Notes: generated from the letters alone by a model not told the origin. A stretch of 64,000 nucleotides of DNA from Cyanophora paradoxa (GCA_004431415.1 QPMI01000063.1:1-64000), one strand, 5' to 3'; shown: positions 1-11,727, counted from the stretch's first letter. Program-made: numbers and translations.

Positions 1-333
1 CATAACATGAAAGCCCCTGTATTGAGTCTCCATTAAGAATACCTTAGAAAATTAATTAAACCTAATCGAACCTAATGCAACATCCCTATATTCCACTGTG
101 ATTGATGAAGTAGCCCTTTTCTATAGCCTGAGAATGTTTTTGTTGCATTTCCTGCAACCTGATCCCTTCACATGATTAAAGGGATAGGTAAGGATCACCT
201 TGTTACACTGCAAAACATCTAACAGATACTTTCTTCTTGAGCTTTGATGTAATGTGTCTCACTGTAATCGAATTTATCTTTACCATGACTGTCATAGCAG
301 CATCAATAAACTTTTTGTTTTACTATCCATACT
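1..333. other. AT-rich flank, no gene recognised
   Basis: The left edge belongs compositionally to the viral segment. Short frames exist on both strands but none is long or recognisable. A decayed continuation of the minus-strand ORF to its right is possible. Confidence 0.4.
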
Positions 334-687
334 CTATATATAACCAATATTCTTATGGAGCAGTATCCTGCCCAAAAATGGGGAAATATCGATTTGTCCA
401 TAGTACTCAGCATAGGTATTCTGCTTTGCAATAAAATCGGTTCTCTCAGCATATAATACACACTTGTATATACCAAACTTGGTGGCTCTAACCAGAAAAC
501 TGATAGTCTTCCAAACCGAAATTGACTCCATGATAAGCAATACCAAATTATCATATGGGGTGATCACAACTGCAAAATTAGGAGTTCCACCCTCACTTGA
601 CACAGCATAAACATCTGGTGGAATATCCACAACAACCTTGTAGTGGTCACCAATCTCAACAAGAGATCTACTACTGCTGTTGTTCAT
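334..687 (-). CDS. Hypothetical protein in viral segment
   Basis: This is an open frame of 117 codons on the minus strand, starting MNNSSSRSLVEIGDHY. I do not recognise the family. The N-terminal half looks like a compact beta-rich domain (for example the stretch HYKVVVDIPPDVYAV), and there is no signal peptide or clear membrane segment. It lies just downstream of a decayed gene of the same strand and may be the last gene of that transcription unit. A second overlapping frame (303-554) on the same strand could be its frameshifted continuation, so the true C-terminus is uncertain. Its AT-rich composition matches the viral genes to its right rather than the host genes. Confidence 0.4.
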   Translation of the reverse strand: MNNSSSRSLVEIGDHYKVVVDIPPDVYAVSSEGGTPNFAVVITPYDNLVLLIMESISVWKTISFLVRATKFGIYKCVLYAERTDFIAKQNTYAEYYGQIDISPFLGRILLHKNIGYI

Positions 688-728
688 TTACAACAATGGG
701 AATATTTTGATTATATAGGGGGCATTCA

Positions 729-1177
729 TGCTGGGGACATAGGTTCGAATTCTGTGTTGGGATCAATGGGATTGGGTTGATCATTCACAAATAAAGGCGC
801 TCCAACAGCCCCACCAACCCTAAGACCATCACCAATATAAGCTCCCCCGATTTGCAGTTAATAGCTCCCGACCTAGATTCAAAAGAATAAGTAGACAGAG
901 GATCTCCATAGCTATCTGGGTCTCCATAATGAGCAGAAAAGTTTGCATTGTGACAAGTAGCTTAGTTGTCTTAACTATTCCATTATTTTTATCACATCTG
1001 AGTTCCTGTAATCTCAGTTTGTGGGTGGAACCAAAGGTGTTCATTGTAGGTTGGACCTCTGTTGATTGGAGACCCTCTACATCATCAAAGGTAGCATGCT
1101 GTAGAACATGGTTTGCTGGGGCAGCTAATGATAGCTGTGGGTGTAATAATTCGTTCAAGTGGGGGTTGCTCAGCCAT
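729..1177 (-). pseudogene. Frameshifted paralogue 1 of a viral structural-like protein
   Basis: The gene starts at an ATG at 1177 (MAEQPPLE...) and ends at a TGA near 729. The frame changes at least three times. One shift lies where an A run in the sense strand appears one base short, just after the stretch KTTKLLVT. Read across the breaks, the middle contains LQELRCDKNNGIVKTTKLL, closely matching VKELRADKNSGVVKTTRLL in the next gene to the right. The C-terminal part shares a glycine-rich G-A-x-I-G-x-G-x-R-V-x-G pattern with that gene. The function is unknown. Its place beside fibre and capsid genes suggests a minor virion component, which is inference only. Confidence 0.45.
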
Positions 1178-1299
1178 TTTACATTAAAGGGATATATCTT
1201 TTATGGGGTTGGGTCATCAATTACATCTAATTCTTGGTAAAATCCTGTTGTGAATATATCAGCAACATTTACCCCACGGAGTGCTGAACAGCTGCTATA

Positions 1300-2374
1300 T
1301 CTGTTCTCAGTCCCATAATCATAGTATTGTAAACTCCAACCTCAGTGACAACAGATCAAAGTAAATGTCAATTGTTATAAACACAATATCCGACCAAAAT
1401 GGTTGGATGCTTGAACAAAGAATAGTAATTGTACCTTGTTGGTTATTATTTGCTCTACACATTGAGAGCATTGCTGTGGGAAGAGGAATATTCCTTCTCA
1501 CTCGATCAGTTCCTGTAATGGAAACCAATTCTGAATTTTCAAGAGTGACAGATGATGCAACATAGAAATGCAGAAAAGGTTGCTGTGCAACTGGTGTATA
1601 GAACGAATTTTGTGGGTTCTCACATTTTGTTCAAGAGTATCTGGGACATCATTGTAGGAACAGAGGATGAAAGCTGACCTGAAACTCTGCAACCACCACC
1701 AATAAAGCTCCTCCTGATCTCACAGTTACAGCAGCAGAATTCTTATCGAAATCAGGGCTTTCAGATCAACACTGTAAGCATCAGGACCTCCATTGGTAGG
1801 TTGGAAGAAGTTTGCATTAGTCACAAGAAGTCGAGTTGTTTTAACCACACCAGAATTCTTATCAGCTCTCAGCTCTTTAACTCGAATAATCGAATTTTTA
1901 TCAAAGGAGTTACCATTGGAATTGGTCTCTCTGTGGATTCTAAACCAGAACCTCATCATTTACTTCATGCTGGCGAAAATGCATTGCAGGGGATCCAGGG
2001 AATATATAGGCAGTTGAACTCGATTATATTCACCCATGCTCTTTACTAAGAAGGAAAGAAAAATAAACTCCATCAAGCCAAAGAGATTAAATTCGATCCA
2101 AGGGATTGGTAAAACAGTTGAAAGAACTTGTAGGTTGGATGTCATTGCTTTAATGTTGTTATCACACTCATTGTATTTTGGCAACAGGTCACCATATGCA
2201 GCTTGAGCAAGGACATTAACCAATAGAGACTTATACTCATTAACAACTGGTGAGAGCTTGTTGTTTGCTGAATCGTTTTTTCAACTGTTGCAGTGCGTTT
2301 ACAAGCTTGATTGTATCAAAAGCAAGAGCAACAGGCTCAGTAGAATAGGAGGTTCCACCAAGTGGATAGGTCGC
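1300..2374 (-). pseudogene. Frameshifted paralogue 2 of a viral structural-like protein
   Basis: The gene starts at the ATG at 2374 (MATYPLGGTSYSTEPVALAF), only about 33 bases after the stop of the fibre gene on the same strand. It breaks at a six-base A run of the sense strand (2276-2281), continues in another frame with VVNEYKSLLVNVLAQAAYGD, and breaks again near 1,960 and 1,740. It carries the VKELRADKNSGVVKTTRLL block shared with the gene at 729-1177. A longer C-terminal part contains SITGTDRVRRNIPLPTAML. I do not recognise the family. The lower end is approximate because the reading frame is lost before a clear stop. Confidence 0.45.
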
Positions 2375-2406
2375 CATTTATTATACTGTGACATTTTTAA
2401 TTTGGT

Positions 2407-5400
2407 CTATTTGATATTGTAGACTCTTGCATTCTGAGACAACTCCTTCACAGCCTCTATGAGAACTGGAACCAATCCTGTGTATTCAAGAGATAGATAA
2501 CCATCATCTGGTTTCACATTCACAATCTCTGGTATAACCTTTTGGACATCTTGTGCAATTAAACCTAATTTCGCTCCATCTTTCTCATTTCAATTCGTTT
2601 TAAAACTCACTCCTTCTAATTTCTCAATTGCTGAAAGAGCGCCTGTTATCTTTTTGATATCAGTTTTGTATCTTATATCACTTGCTTGTGTTAGATAACC
2701 TCCTATCCACATCCAACCCCATGATACATGTAACAAATATCAGTATCTTGTTCATTTCGGAATACAAGGGGAATATCTCCCTTCCTTTCAAATATGTAGA
2801 ACCATTGTTACCGAAATGAATTCGATTATATCCATCACTGGAATTAAACCAACTTCCCACAGTGCCTGTTAAAAGATTGGTTTACTATAAACATTATTCC
2901 AATGAATATAACCGGTGTGACCTCCATAACTATGTCCAACCCAAATTTTCATGTAACTTATACCCATAATATGAACTCTTCCAATCTTTGGTCTAATCCG
3001 AATAGTCAAAAATCGATTACCGAGATGTATAGGAACATTATTTAAACCGCTGTGGTTACTGTCAGGAGATGTGGCGTATGTGATAACTATTCACTGATGT
3101 AATAAAAACTTCATTTCCTTGTCGATTTACTCCCCAAATTTCAAAAAGTCGTGAGTTTGTCAAGGTAGATAAGTTAAAAACGCTGTTCCTGTGTGATATC
3201 CTTCTGGAATATCGAAGTCAATCCAAGCGGTAGAAGTTTGGTCATCATATTGCTTATTATAAACGTAAGAACCATAATTATAATATGGATCCCATGATGA
3301 ACTCCATGCCACTCCCAATCGTTATAAGAACATCTATTAATTCAATACCTCCTACTGCTTTATCTACTGTGTGAAACTTTGGGACATCATTACCGTTTAT
3401 TTGGAGTTTGGTGTTGCATTAATAGTAGTGCTGTAATAGTATTATTCACCCAAAAGTACCATTGTTATAAGATTTTAAAATGGCTGTATCTGCTGAGTTT
3501 CTGAATTCAATTGACACACCATCACCATTTGGTCTCCCTCGTATATATGTGCAATCGCCATTACCAAACCAAATTCGTTCTACTGCATCTGTTGATTTTA
3601 ACCATGTATTTGTTGCCCATGTTGCCGTTCCTGGAGGTCTGCGGCTGAATAAAATGACGGTTTACTAAAAATATTATCCCAACTGAGAAAACCAACCTCA
3701 TTATCAGTTGCTCTTTGTCTACTCCAACCAAAAACCCCTGTGAGATGAATGCGACCTTTTCGACCTTGAATATAAATATATTTGTAAAACTCACAATTAA
3801 TTGAGACAAACAAGATAGTATTATTTGTTCCATCATGATTAACTGACTGTATTCCTTGATAATCATTTACTCGTTTTAAGAAATGTTGATATCCATTAGT
3901 TGTTTGCCATAGATATCGAAATATCTGCCATTATACCAAGGCATATGCTGAATATAAAATGATTTCATGCCTGTGGGGACAGTCCACCTCATAAAGCAAC
4001 CACTACAGTCCTCATCATTTGTGGTGTTGTATAACATCCTGTTTGTCCTGTTCTTGGTGACCAATTCAAAGTCCAATTATTTGCGCTGCGATCTGTCGAA
4101 ACACTATCTAATTGATCAAATTCGAAACCTTTCGGTATTGTGGTTCCACCAATTTGTAGAGTGGTAGCATTCACAGTTCCATTGACAGTTCCACCTGAAA
4201 GAGGTAAATAATTTGCAAGAGCTGTTGTTAACTCTGCATCTGTTGTATAGCTGCTTAAATCTGCTGTAGTAAGATACCCTTTATTGGTAAGGTAATCATC
4301 TGTGACCACACCTGAAAGGGTGGTATTGTGTAAGTTCTTTGCTGCCATCCTCTGATTGACTTCTAAGGCTCCACCTGATGTCGTTTTAATCCATGCAATC
4401 TCACATTTCCCATGATCATCTGTGGGTTGTCCTGCAACTGGAAGGTAGTTTACAACTTTCTCCCTTGTAAACACAATTTTAGGTCTTGCTCCATCATATG
4501 GGTCTTGATCTGTTACATTAACTTGAATTGCTGCTGAAAAATTGGCTACTTGTCCTGTTTCTCCTGGGTGATAATTCGTTACATAGATACTGGGGAAAGT
4601 ATCATTAACTCCCACATTAAAATCGCCATCATAATCTCCATTAACAATTGGATCCCTGGGTAATCTTACTGCAAGAGTTCCCTCCATTGGAGTGCCTGTT
4701 TGACCTGTAAAAGACCCATTGAGACTTACATAATGATCATTCAAAAATAGTCTTTCAGGTGTATTACTCGATTGGTAAAGTGTGACTCCATTAAAAACGT
4801 TTCCAATTGCATTCAATTGTGCGAAAACTGGCTGGTCATCAATTTCTTCCCATGGGTGCCTGTGGTTGCTATTTGTAATCTCTGAATAATCATGAGTGTG
4901 TGAATCTGGTGGAAAGGTTAATGGTGGATTCGTGATATGCTCCATAAATGTGTATGGGCGAAATCTGTTATTTGATCTTTTGTGTGAGTATGGGCAAAAT
5001 CTGTTATTTGATCTTTTGTGTGAGTATGTGCGAAATCTGTGATTTGATCTTTTGTGTGAGTATGTGCGAAATCTGTAATATCCGCTTTTGTGTGTTTTGG
5101 TTTGCTAACCAATCTAAGACAACATTAGAAGTAGGATGATGTGGAAGATTTGCATTTTCGGTAACTGTGAGATTTTCAATAAATACATTGCTCGAATTAA
5201 TTTTAAGATCTTCATTATTCAATACGGGCTGCGTATTCGGAAATCCATACAATAATTGTATATAATATCTAACCGCGTTCTTTTCTTCAATAGATAACGC
5301 ACGATTGAAAACGATAATTTCGGCAAGATCTCCATTAGCAACAGAAGAACCAAATGATGCAAAATTAGAAGGTGGAAGAAAATCACCCGATGATGTTCCA

Positions 5401-8172
5401 ATATCAAATCCACCCATTCCTACGACAATTTGCTCTGAGGAAACAGTGAAATCCCAATAATTCACGAATTATAAGTATATGATGCATCGAATAATGGAGG
5501 AGTTGCATTTTCTATATCGTTTTGAATTTGTAGTGAAACACCAAACTTTTGATTTTTACAACCATATCCAATCCAATTTGATAAGAACTATCCTTATACT
5601 CAACATATAAGAAGGATTTGTTGTATTGATCCTACCTATAAAGAATAATGTAAGACCTAATGACCAATCTATTGAAACACTATTCCTATAAGCCATGTTT
5701 AATTCTTTCCCAATCGAAATTTGATTGTTCAGGGTTGCATTCAAATAATAATAAACAGTTTCCCAATTTGAATAATTTGTAAGATATGGTATCTGTGTAG
5801 TAACTCTGTTATATATCTGACCTTGATAATATATCAACTGACCATGTTGACCTGATGCTTTCCATGCAAATATACAATTTGGAATAATTGGGGCTGGATC
5901 AATGACAGTAGTAACAGCATAGTAAGGTCTATAAAGTATTTGTATAGTGTTTTGTGTTCCGATTGTTATATTTCGATACACTGTAAGATTACTTGTGTAA
6001 ATATCATCTGCCCATAGTTTTCTTGTCCAAATGTTACTTGCCCATAGGTTACTTGTATAAAGGTTACTGGTGTAGATATTGGAAGTGACTGTAAGGTTTG
6101 TGTCATTTTTGATCACAAAAAGAGAAAGAATATTTGTGAGTTCACCTTCATCAATATATCCTTGCTCTTCTAGATAATCCTCTGTGACTACTCTCGAAAT
6201 GCTCTCATTGTGTATGTTTTTTGCAGCCATTCTTTGATTGGCTTCAAGAACCCCACCATAATTCGTTTTAATCCATGCAAGCTCTGCCCTTCCATAATTA
6301 TCATTTGCAGTTCCCACTATGGGAATGTAGGAATACTTATCTCGACTGAAAACTATCATTGGTCTTGAACCATCTAAACTGCTTACATCTGCTACATGAA
6401 CCTGTATAGCAGAGTTGTAATTTTGGTAGGTTGCTGGATCTGTTGGGACTCTGAATGTATCTGTGGGAATGTCAGCCTCCATGTAGCTTGACACAAAGAT
6501 ATTTGGTATGGTTGCTCCTGGTGGTGGTGGGGTTTCAAAAGAGCCTGGTAATGTCCTAATATGAAGTGGTCCTCTCATAGCTGAATTTGCAAGTGTCCCA
6601 TTCACATGAACATAGTGTTCATTCAAAAAGATCCTTTCAGGGACATTGCAAGTCTGGTAAAGAGAAACCCCTAGGGTTGCCAAAGGCTCCACTTTTGCAA
6701 ACTCTGGTTGGTCATTAATCTCATCCCAAGTGTGTTCATGTTTGATTGGTGGAAATTCTTCTGGTATTCCATCAATTTCTCCCCAATCATGCCTGTGATC
6801 CTCTGGTGGATACTTTGAGGTTTGCCTAAGATCTCATCCCAATCATGATTGTGATCCTCTGGGGGATACTTTGCAGGTTTATTATTAATTTGTTCATAAT
6901 CTGGAAAGAATTCCCAAATCTCTGGCGAAATCCATCAGGTAATAATCTTCATGGGGTTCATATGGTTGCTCATAATCAACAGCTGGTGGATCATGACCAT
7001 CTGGTAAATACTCCTCATCAGGTTCATAGTTCTGCTCATACTCAAACTCTTGTGGATCTAAGCATCTGGTAGTATCTCCTCCTCATTGGGATCATATTGA
7101 TCGTATTCATATTCTTGTGGGTCAAAACCATCTGGTAAATATCTTCCTCATCTGGAACGAATTGATATTCATCAAGCTCTAATATATCGACTTCAGGAGG
7201 TAAATACTGCTCATCTATTTGCTTTCTGGGTTCAATTATAGGTTTATTGCGAACTTGCTCCCAACTCACAATATGCTGCCCAAAGGCTACATCTTCAGTT
7301 GCTGTGTATTCTCTTCCAGGCTGCTTCTTTGGTGTTAAATCGGGAGGTCCATTGGGAAATGGAATAGGGAATGGGACAGTAGGTCCATTGGGACCATAAT
7401 GCTCAATGATTTCTCTTAGGGTTTTCTCACTAACAAGCTTCTCACCATTTGCATACACATTGCTGCCATGGATATTTCGCCATTGCCTGGTTCGAATTCC
7501 AAGGTCTTTCACATTGCTATACAAAGGCAAAAGGTGCCTATCCATTTCGACTAGATCAGGATGTAAATGGATTGCTACTGGTTGACTGGGGCTACTGTTG
7601 ATTGTAATTGATGGCTTTTTTTGATGGACATCTTTTGGAGTAAAAAACCCAAAAGGCTCATTCCTCGCAAAGTCATATGTAATATCCTTGGGGTATACAT
7701 CATTTGTGTAGGAGACCTGATTTGTATTGGCAATGGGACCCACTTGCAATACTTGGGGGACCTCAGCTTTTGCAGTGCTGCCCTCATTGTAAATTCGCAA
7801 AGCTGTGTTCTGTTTGCCCTGCTCATCTTGAACATTGAAAATCAATCGACCACTATCAAACCTGGAAGGTATATCTGGATGGGTGCCACTGGTTTTTAGT
7901 TTCCTAGGTCTCCTTCTTGTTGCTTTGATCTCTGCCACTTGGTTTGCTTTCACATTACCCAAACTAAAAGCAACACTGACATCCTCTTTATCTGGATCGG
8001 TTTGATTCACAGATAAAGCATGCTCCCTTGATTGAGTCTTTGATGAATTATCAGAGCTGTGGTCAATTGAAACTGAACCCTTTACTTTAATATTATCAAA
8101 GTTCACATGCTTGGTGCTGCTTGCATTATCATCTTGAATGGTTTCTAGATTGGGTGGGTAATTGAAGCTCAT
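2407..8172 (-). pseudogene. Giant modular virion fibre gene, frameshifted
   Basis: One start (8172, MSFNYPPNLETIQDD) and one stop (2407-2409) enclose about 5.7 kb of fibre-like sequence broken by at least seven frameshifts. In order it contains: an N-terminal region with a shaft-like module DLGIRTRQWRNIHGSNVYA; acidic repeats of the DPQEYEYDQYDPNEEE type (about 6,960-7,160); H-x-H-D-W-D-E-I repeats (about 6,700-6,900); a body module (about 6,120-6,690); a concanavalin/LamG-like lectin domain (about 5,250-5,850, with GDLAEIIVFNRALSIEEKNA); ITDFAHTHTKDQ repeats; a second copy of the body module (about 4,280-4,830); and R-I-x-F-G-N-x-x-x-T-Y shaft repeats (about 2,780 and 3,560). It ends in a peptidase S74-type intramolecular chaperone domain (GLIAQDVQKVIPEIV, then EYTGLVPVLIEAVKEL). 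Such chaperones are known to trimerise tail spikes and fibres. A TGA at 2590-2592 interrupts the S74 domain where related proteins usually have an aromatic residue. It could be two or three genes, but no convincing internal start was found. Confidence 0.7.
4953..5096 (-). repeat. Four tandem 36-bp repeats encoding histidine-rich fibre motif
   Basis: About four copies of a 36-base unit encode T-H-T-K-D-Q-I-T-D-F-A-H on the minus strand. Histidine-containing repeats of this kind are common in trimeric tail fibres, where they can bind metal along the fibre axis. The copies differ at only a few bases, suggesting recent expansion. Confidence 0.85.
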
Positions 8173-8215
8173 GGCTTTTACTATATGGATTTATAAAATT
8201 CCTGATAAGTAAAAG
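8173..8215. promoter_or_regulatory. Divergent intergenic promoter region, fibre / phospholipase
   Basis: Only 43 bases separate the fibre start codon (minus strand) from the proposed phospholipase start (plus strand). The stretch is AT-rich and contains TATA-like sequence (atttataaaatt). A shared divergent promoter is inferred from the geometry. Confidence 0.4.
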
Positions 8216-9769
8216 ATGCCTCTCAAGGTCGCTTTAGCTTTATCAGGGGAGGTGCAAGGGGCATTATCATAACCAGGCTGCTAAAGAAATCGAAAATCGA
8301 ACTGGCAGGAGAATAATCGATCTTGTGGATCTTGTGAGTGGAACTTCCACTGGTGGGATCATTGCAATAGGTTTGAATATAAGGCATCCTGATAGACCAG
8401 GTGAACCTAAACTGACAGCAAACGATTTACACAATATTTACCTAACTCAACTGCCCTTGATTTTCGCAAATCCTCGAAATATAATCGAAAATGCCCTTTT
8501 TAATACAAAGTATGATGTGGGACCCTTGGAGACTGCAATCAATTCAGTTACTGGTGAATCACTAATACAGGATTCCCTAAAGGACATTGTGATTACATCC
8601 TTTGATACTCAGAATATGAAACCAATATTTATCACAAATGATAACAATTACAACTTTATGCCTTGTAAGATTGCTGCTAGGGCTACTTCTGCTGCTCCTA
8701 CATATTTCTCTCCTGTAAGCATTGTTGATTTCAATCGGGGAGTATTTGTCTGTCTCATTGATGGTGCCATTTCGGGAAACAATAATCCCAGTGTGTGTGG
8801 TTACAGCCATGCAAAGAAGATTTACAGTGATGATGATGATATTATAGTAATAAGCATCTCTTGTGGAGAGGTAGACCCACATTTAGAGTCTGACTATGTG
8901 GGTTATGCTTATGAGACTGTGAACAGCTGGGGCATTCTCTCATTGATTGCCTCAACAGATGGAAGCCCATTGATTAACATGCTCATGGCTGCAAGTGAGC
9001 TTTCTGCCCTTGATAAAATGGAGGAGTTGTTACCCTACAACTATGATCAGGATTATGGGAGATACTACAGGCTATCAGTCCCTCTTCCGAATCACATAGT
9101 AAGCTCCCTGGATGACACTTCTAAAATCCCAGATATGCTTTCTTTCACAGAAACATACATAGCAGCAAACAATGATATGATTAATAAGCTTTGCAGCCTT
9201 CTAGTAGCAAACTATGAACTAAAGAACCCTACAAAGGCTTACATCTCATCCACTCTCACTACATCACCACCTTTGGATGCTAATTGGTATCAGCTTGCAG
9301 ATGATGCCTTTACTGCCTCATCCTCTGTGACAGGTAAAGAGCCTTTCATGGCTAGACCTTCAGCATTTGGCTGGGAAGCTGGAGCCTATGCTCCTGAGCA
9401 GATATGGGAAACCCCCACTGAATACCTTCAAGTTGCTTTCCCATATACTTTTGAACTCTCTTCTGTGATTGCCTATGGATCAGGGGACACCAATGCTTTT
9501 ATTAAGACTTTCAATGTGGCAACATCCACTGATGGATCAACTGGTCTTTTATTCGATCAGATGGGCAGAACAAAATATATGTCTGTGAGAACATTAACAA
9601 TGCTCACAACTCAGGTGATGTGGCTCTATTGAGTGGATTTCCTCTCAGCATCAAGGATGCTTTTTACATAGGTTATTCTCTGAGAATCAAGTATATTCGC
9701 ATTTATCCCCTTGTGTATGTGAATGCTCCCACAATGAGAGTTGACTTTACAGGTGCCTTTATTCGATAA
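8216..9769 (+). pseudogene. Patatin-like phospholipase with C-terminal discoidin-like domain, frameshifted
   Basis: The N-terminal two thirds is a patatin-like phospholipase: an oxyanion-loop region (glycine-rich, just after MPLKVALALSG), the nucleophile elbow G-T-S-T-G and the catalytic-dyad aspartate in DGAISGNN. Patatins are known lipid acyl hydrolases acting through a Ser-Asp dyad. The C-terminal part (about 9,270-9,769) resembles an F5/8 type C (discoidin) domain: EYLQVAFPYTFELSSVIAYG, then a later YIRIYPLVYVNAPTMRV. Such domains bind glycans or lipids. Two frameshifts lie at homopolymers (G run 8246-8249, A run 8283-8285) and a third near 9,590. I chose the start at 8216 because it restores the glycine-rich loop. 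The end overlaps the convergent capsid gene by about 11 bases. A role in membrane penetration or release is inference. Confidence 0.8.
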
Positions 9770-10690
9770 ACTCCAACTGAAAAGAATTATCGATTCCATT
9801 CATATCAATCAGTTCACCAAAGTAATCTTTAAACTCCACAGTGAGTTCCCTTATCACCAGGTTTCTGTCATTGATTTGAATAAATTCTGCATGTTCACCA
9901 CTATGGTAAACATAGCCCCCTATATCTTTACTCAATTGCAATCTAAGGATAGCTCCCTGATTTTGTGGTTGCGATTTTGGAATTATATTGTGTCTGCTGG
10001 CAAAGGGGACAGCTCTTTAATATGCATGTACAGATACTGCTCAGCATTCATATCAGACATCTTCCTGCTGTCAAAATAATATTGCAAGGGCTTAGAGGAG
10101 AGTCTGGGTCCTGAGAAGGTGATTCCCCATGCTGGGTGATCAGGTGTAATAGGTTTGCCATCATACTTTAACAGGTTCTCAGGTCGATAGGGTGATCCAC
10201 CAACAGGAGGAGTGCTATAATACCCATTGGTGTATTCAGTAGAGCTGACACCCAAAAGCTTCCCTATTCTCTGGTTGCTTGCAATAAAACGAAACTCATG
10301 GTTACTGTAAAACTCCACTTTATAGGTTGTTGGGTTGTAGAATATCTTGAACTCAAAAAACACAGTTTTATCTGCAATTGTTTGGAAGCTTGAATAGTTC
10401 AGCCCATAATTATAAGGGTGTGTGACCCCAAAATGACCCTGGTTAATGTAGCCACTGGGAAGGGGATACACTTTCTGTGTGATGATTTCATTGTATGAAC
10501 CATCTTGGTAATTAAACTGAACTGTTAGATGATCAGTTCCCACACTGTTATAGATACTGTTTGGAATCTCTGCATAGAGAACCCTGCATTCCCTTGGTCT
10601 CTCTACTGGAGTTGTGAGAGTGACCCTGTAAGAGTTTTCATTTTGTCCTTGGCTTCTATCCCTGCTATCAATATTAACAAGTCGATTCAT
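9759..10690 (-). pseudogene. Penton-like minor capsid protein A, frameshifted
   Basis: The gene begins MNRLVNIDSRDRSQGQNEN and has the N-terminal pattern found in many minor capsid proteins of PLVs and giant viruses: a short anchor, then VTLTTPVERPRECRVLYAEI followed by PNSIYN. The last 60 codons, in another frame, include an EFKDYFGELIDMNGIDNSF block, a C-terminal signature of the same family. The shift lies between about 9,940 and 9,985. Total length would be about 310 residues. In such viruses this protein forms the fivefold vertices together with the major capsid protein. The penton assignment rests on motif memory and genome position, not on a database search. Confidence 0.6.
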
Positions 10691-10719
10691 TTTAATATAT
10701 AAATATAGATAAAAGAAGA
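10691..10719. promoter_or_regulatory. 29-bp divergent promoter between two minor capsid genes
   Basis: The start codons of the two minor capsid genes are 29 bases apart on opposite strands. The spacer is almost pure A/T with a TATA-like core (taatatataaatata). A compact bidirectional late promoter is inferred. Confidence 0.45.
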
Positions 10720-11727
10720 ATGCCTGTGGATTACATCGAGGTTAGCTCATTTAATACAATCTCTGGTGATGGTCCCACATCAAGCTTTGTGGCTAGACTC
10801 CCCAGTAGTTATGAGAATGTGAGGGCTGTGAGACTGGTCTCAGCCGAATTTTATAACAGCATCCCTATGGTGAGTGGTGAAACAAAGCAGGAGATGTCAC
10901 AGTTGATAACACATTTAGTATTTATTATTCGGAACAAACTCCAGGAGCTGGAAGCTCAGGAATTCCAACAACTCGCCCAGCTGCTGATTTTGAACAATGG
11001 AAACAATTCATGGTAAATCGCGAGACCCCATCCAAAGCCACCAACAGCTGGTGAATGTAATCAACTCAAAATTCATTGGCAGAACTCCCAACCATCCATT
11101 CGCTGCAAATGGGATGAGTCACTGAAACGAATTATATTCCACTCGGCAGTGCCTTTTTACCTGGCTTTCTCACTTGCTGTAAACCCAAGCCAACAAACAA
11201 TCCAAAAGCTATTGAGTTCAGCTAGACTGCTTGGTCTTGATCCTGGAAGATATGGGAATTCCCCAATCAAATCCCAAGTTTATGATGCTCTCACTGATGG
11301 AATCTTTACTGATGGTCGAGTGAATGGCATTATATCTTCTTTTGAGCCTGAGAAGACCAGGGACAGTGTTTTGTTTGTGAGAGTAAAGGAGCTGGGTGAT
11401 CTGGTGCAATGTGGGGATGGTCTCTTAACTGGTTACTTCCATAAAATAGTGGTCCCTGACAAAGATTATGGTGAGCATGTAGTTTATAATTCAACAGAGG
11501 CTCATCCACTTTACAAATACTATAATAAGAAGGTTGGATTATCCACTTTTTCGGTTGATATTGTTAATGCTGTAAATGAACCAATTGATTTTGAGGGTCA
11601 ACCTGTTCATCTGACCTTTGAAATTCGCTATGGTGATGAGCCAGCTGGGGACCCAGTTTATGAATACTTTAAGATGAGAATGTCACAGCTTCACCCTTCC
11701 TATCCAGTTATTACAAGCTTCGCATAA
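10720..11727 (+). pseudogene. Penton-like minor capsid protein B, frameshifted
   Basis: The gene starts MPVDYIEVSSFNTISGDG and shows the same layout as the divergent neighbour: an N-terminal strand pattern (ENVRAVRLVSAEFYNSIP) and a C-terminal block (SVDIVNAVNEPIDFEGQPV) aligning with that protein's conserved end. The frame changes near 10,880 and again near 11,035. The last 192 codons are open. I regard it as a paralogue of minor capsid protein A. Whether it is a second vertex protein or a membrane-associated minor capsid protein cannot be decided from sequence alone. Confidence 0.55.

Noticed and set aside
740-760. ggttcgaattc, resembling a tRNA T-loop
   Set aside because: It lies inside a decayed coding frame and no cloverleaf can be formed around it.
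4953-5096. Regular 36-bp repeats considered as a CRISPR array
   Set aside because: There are no spacers: the units are contiguous, in frame, and encode a fibre repeat.
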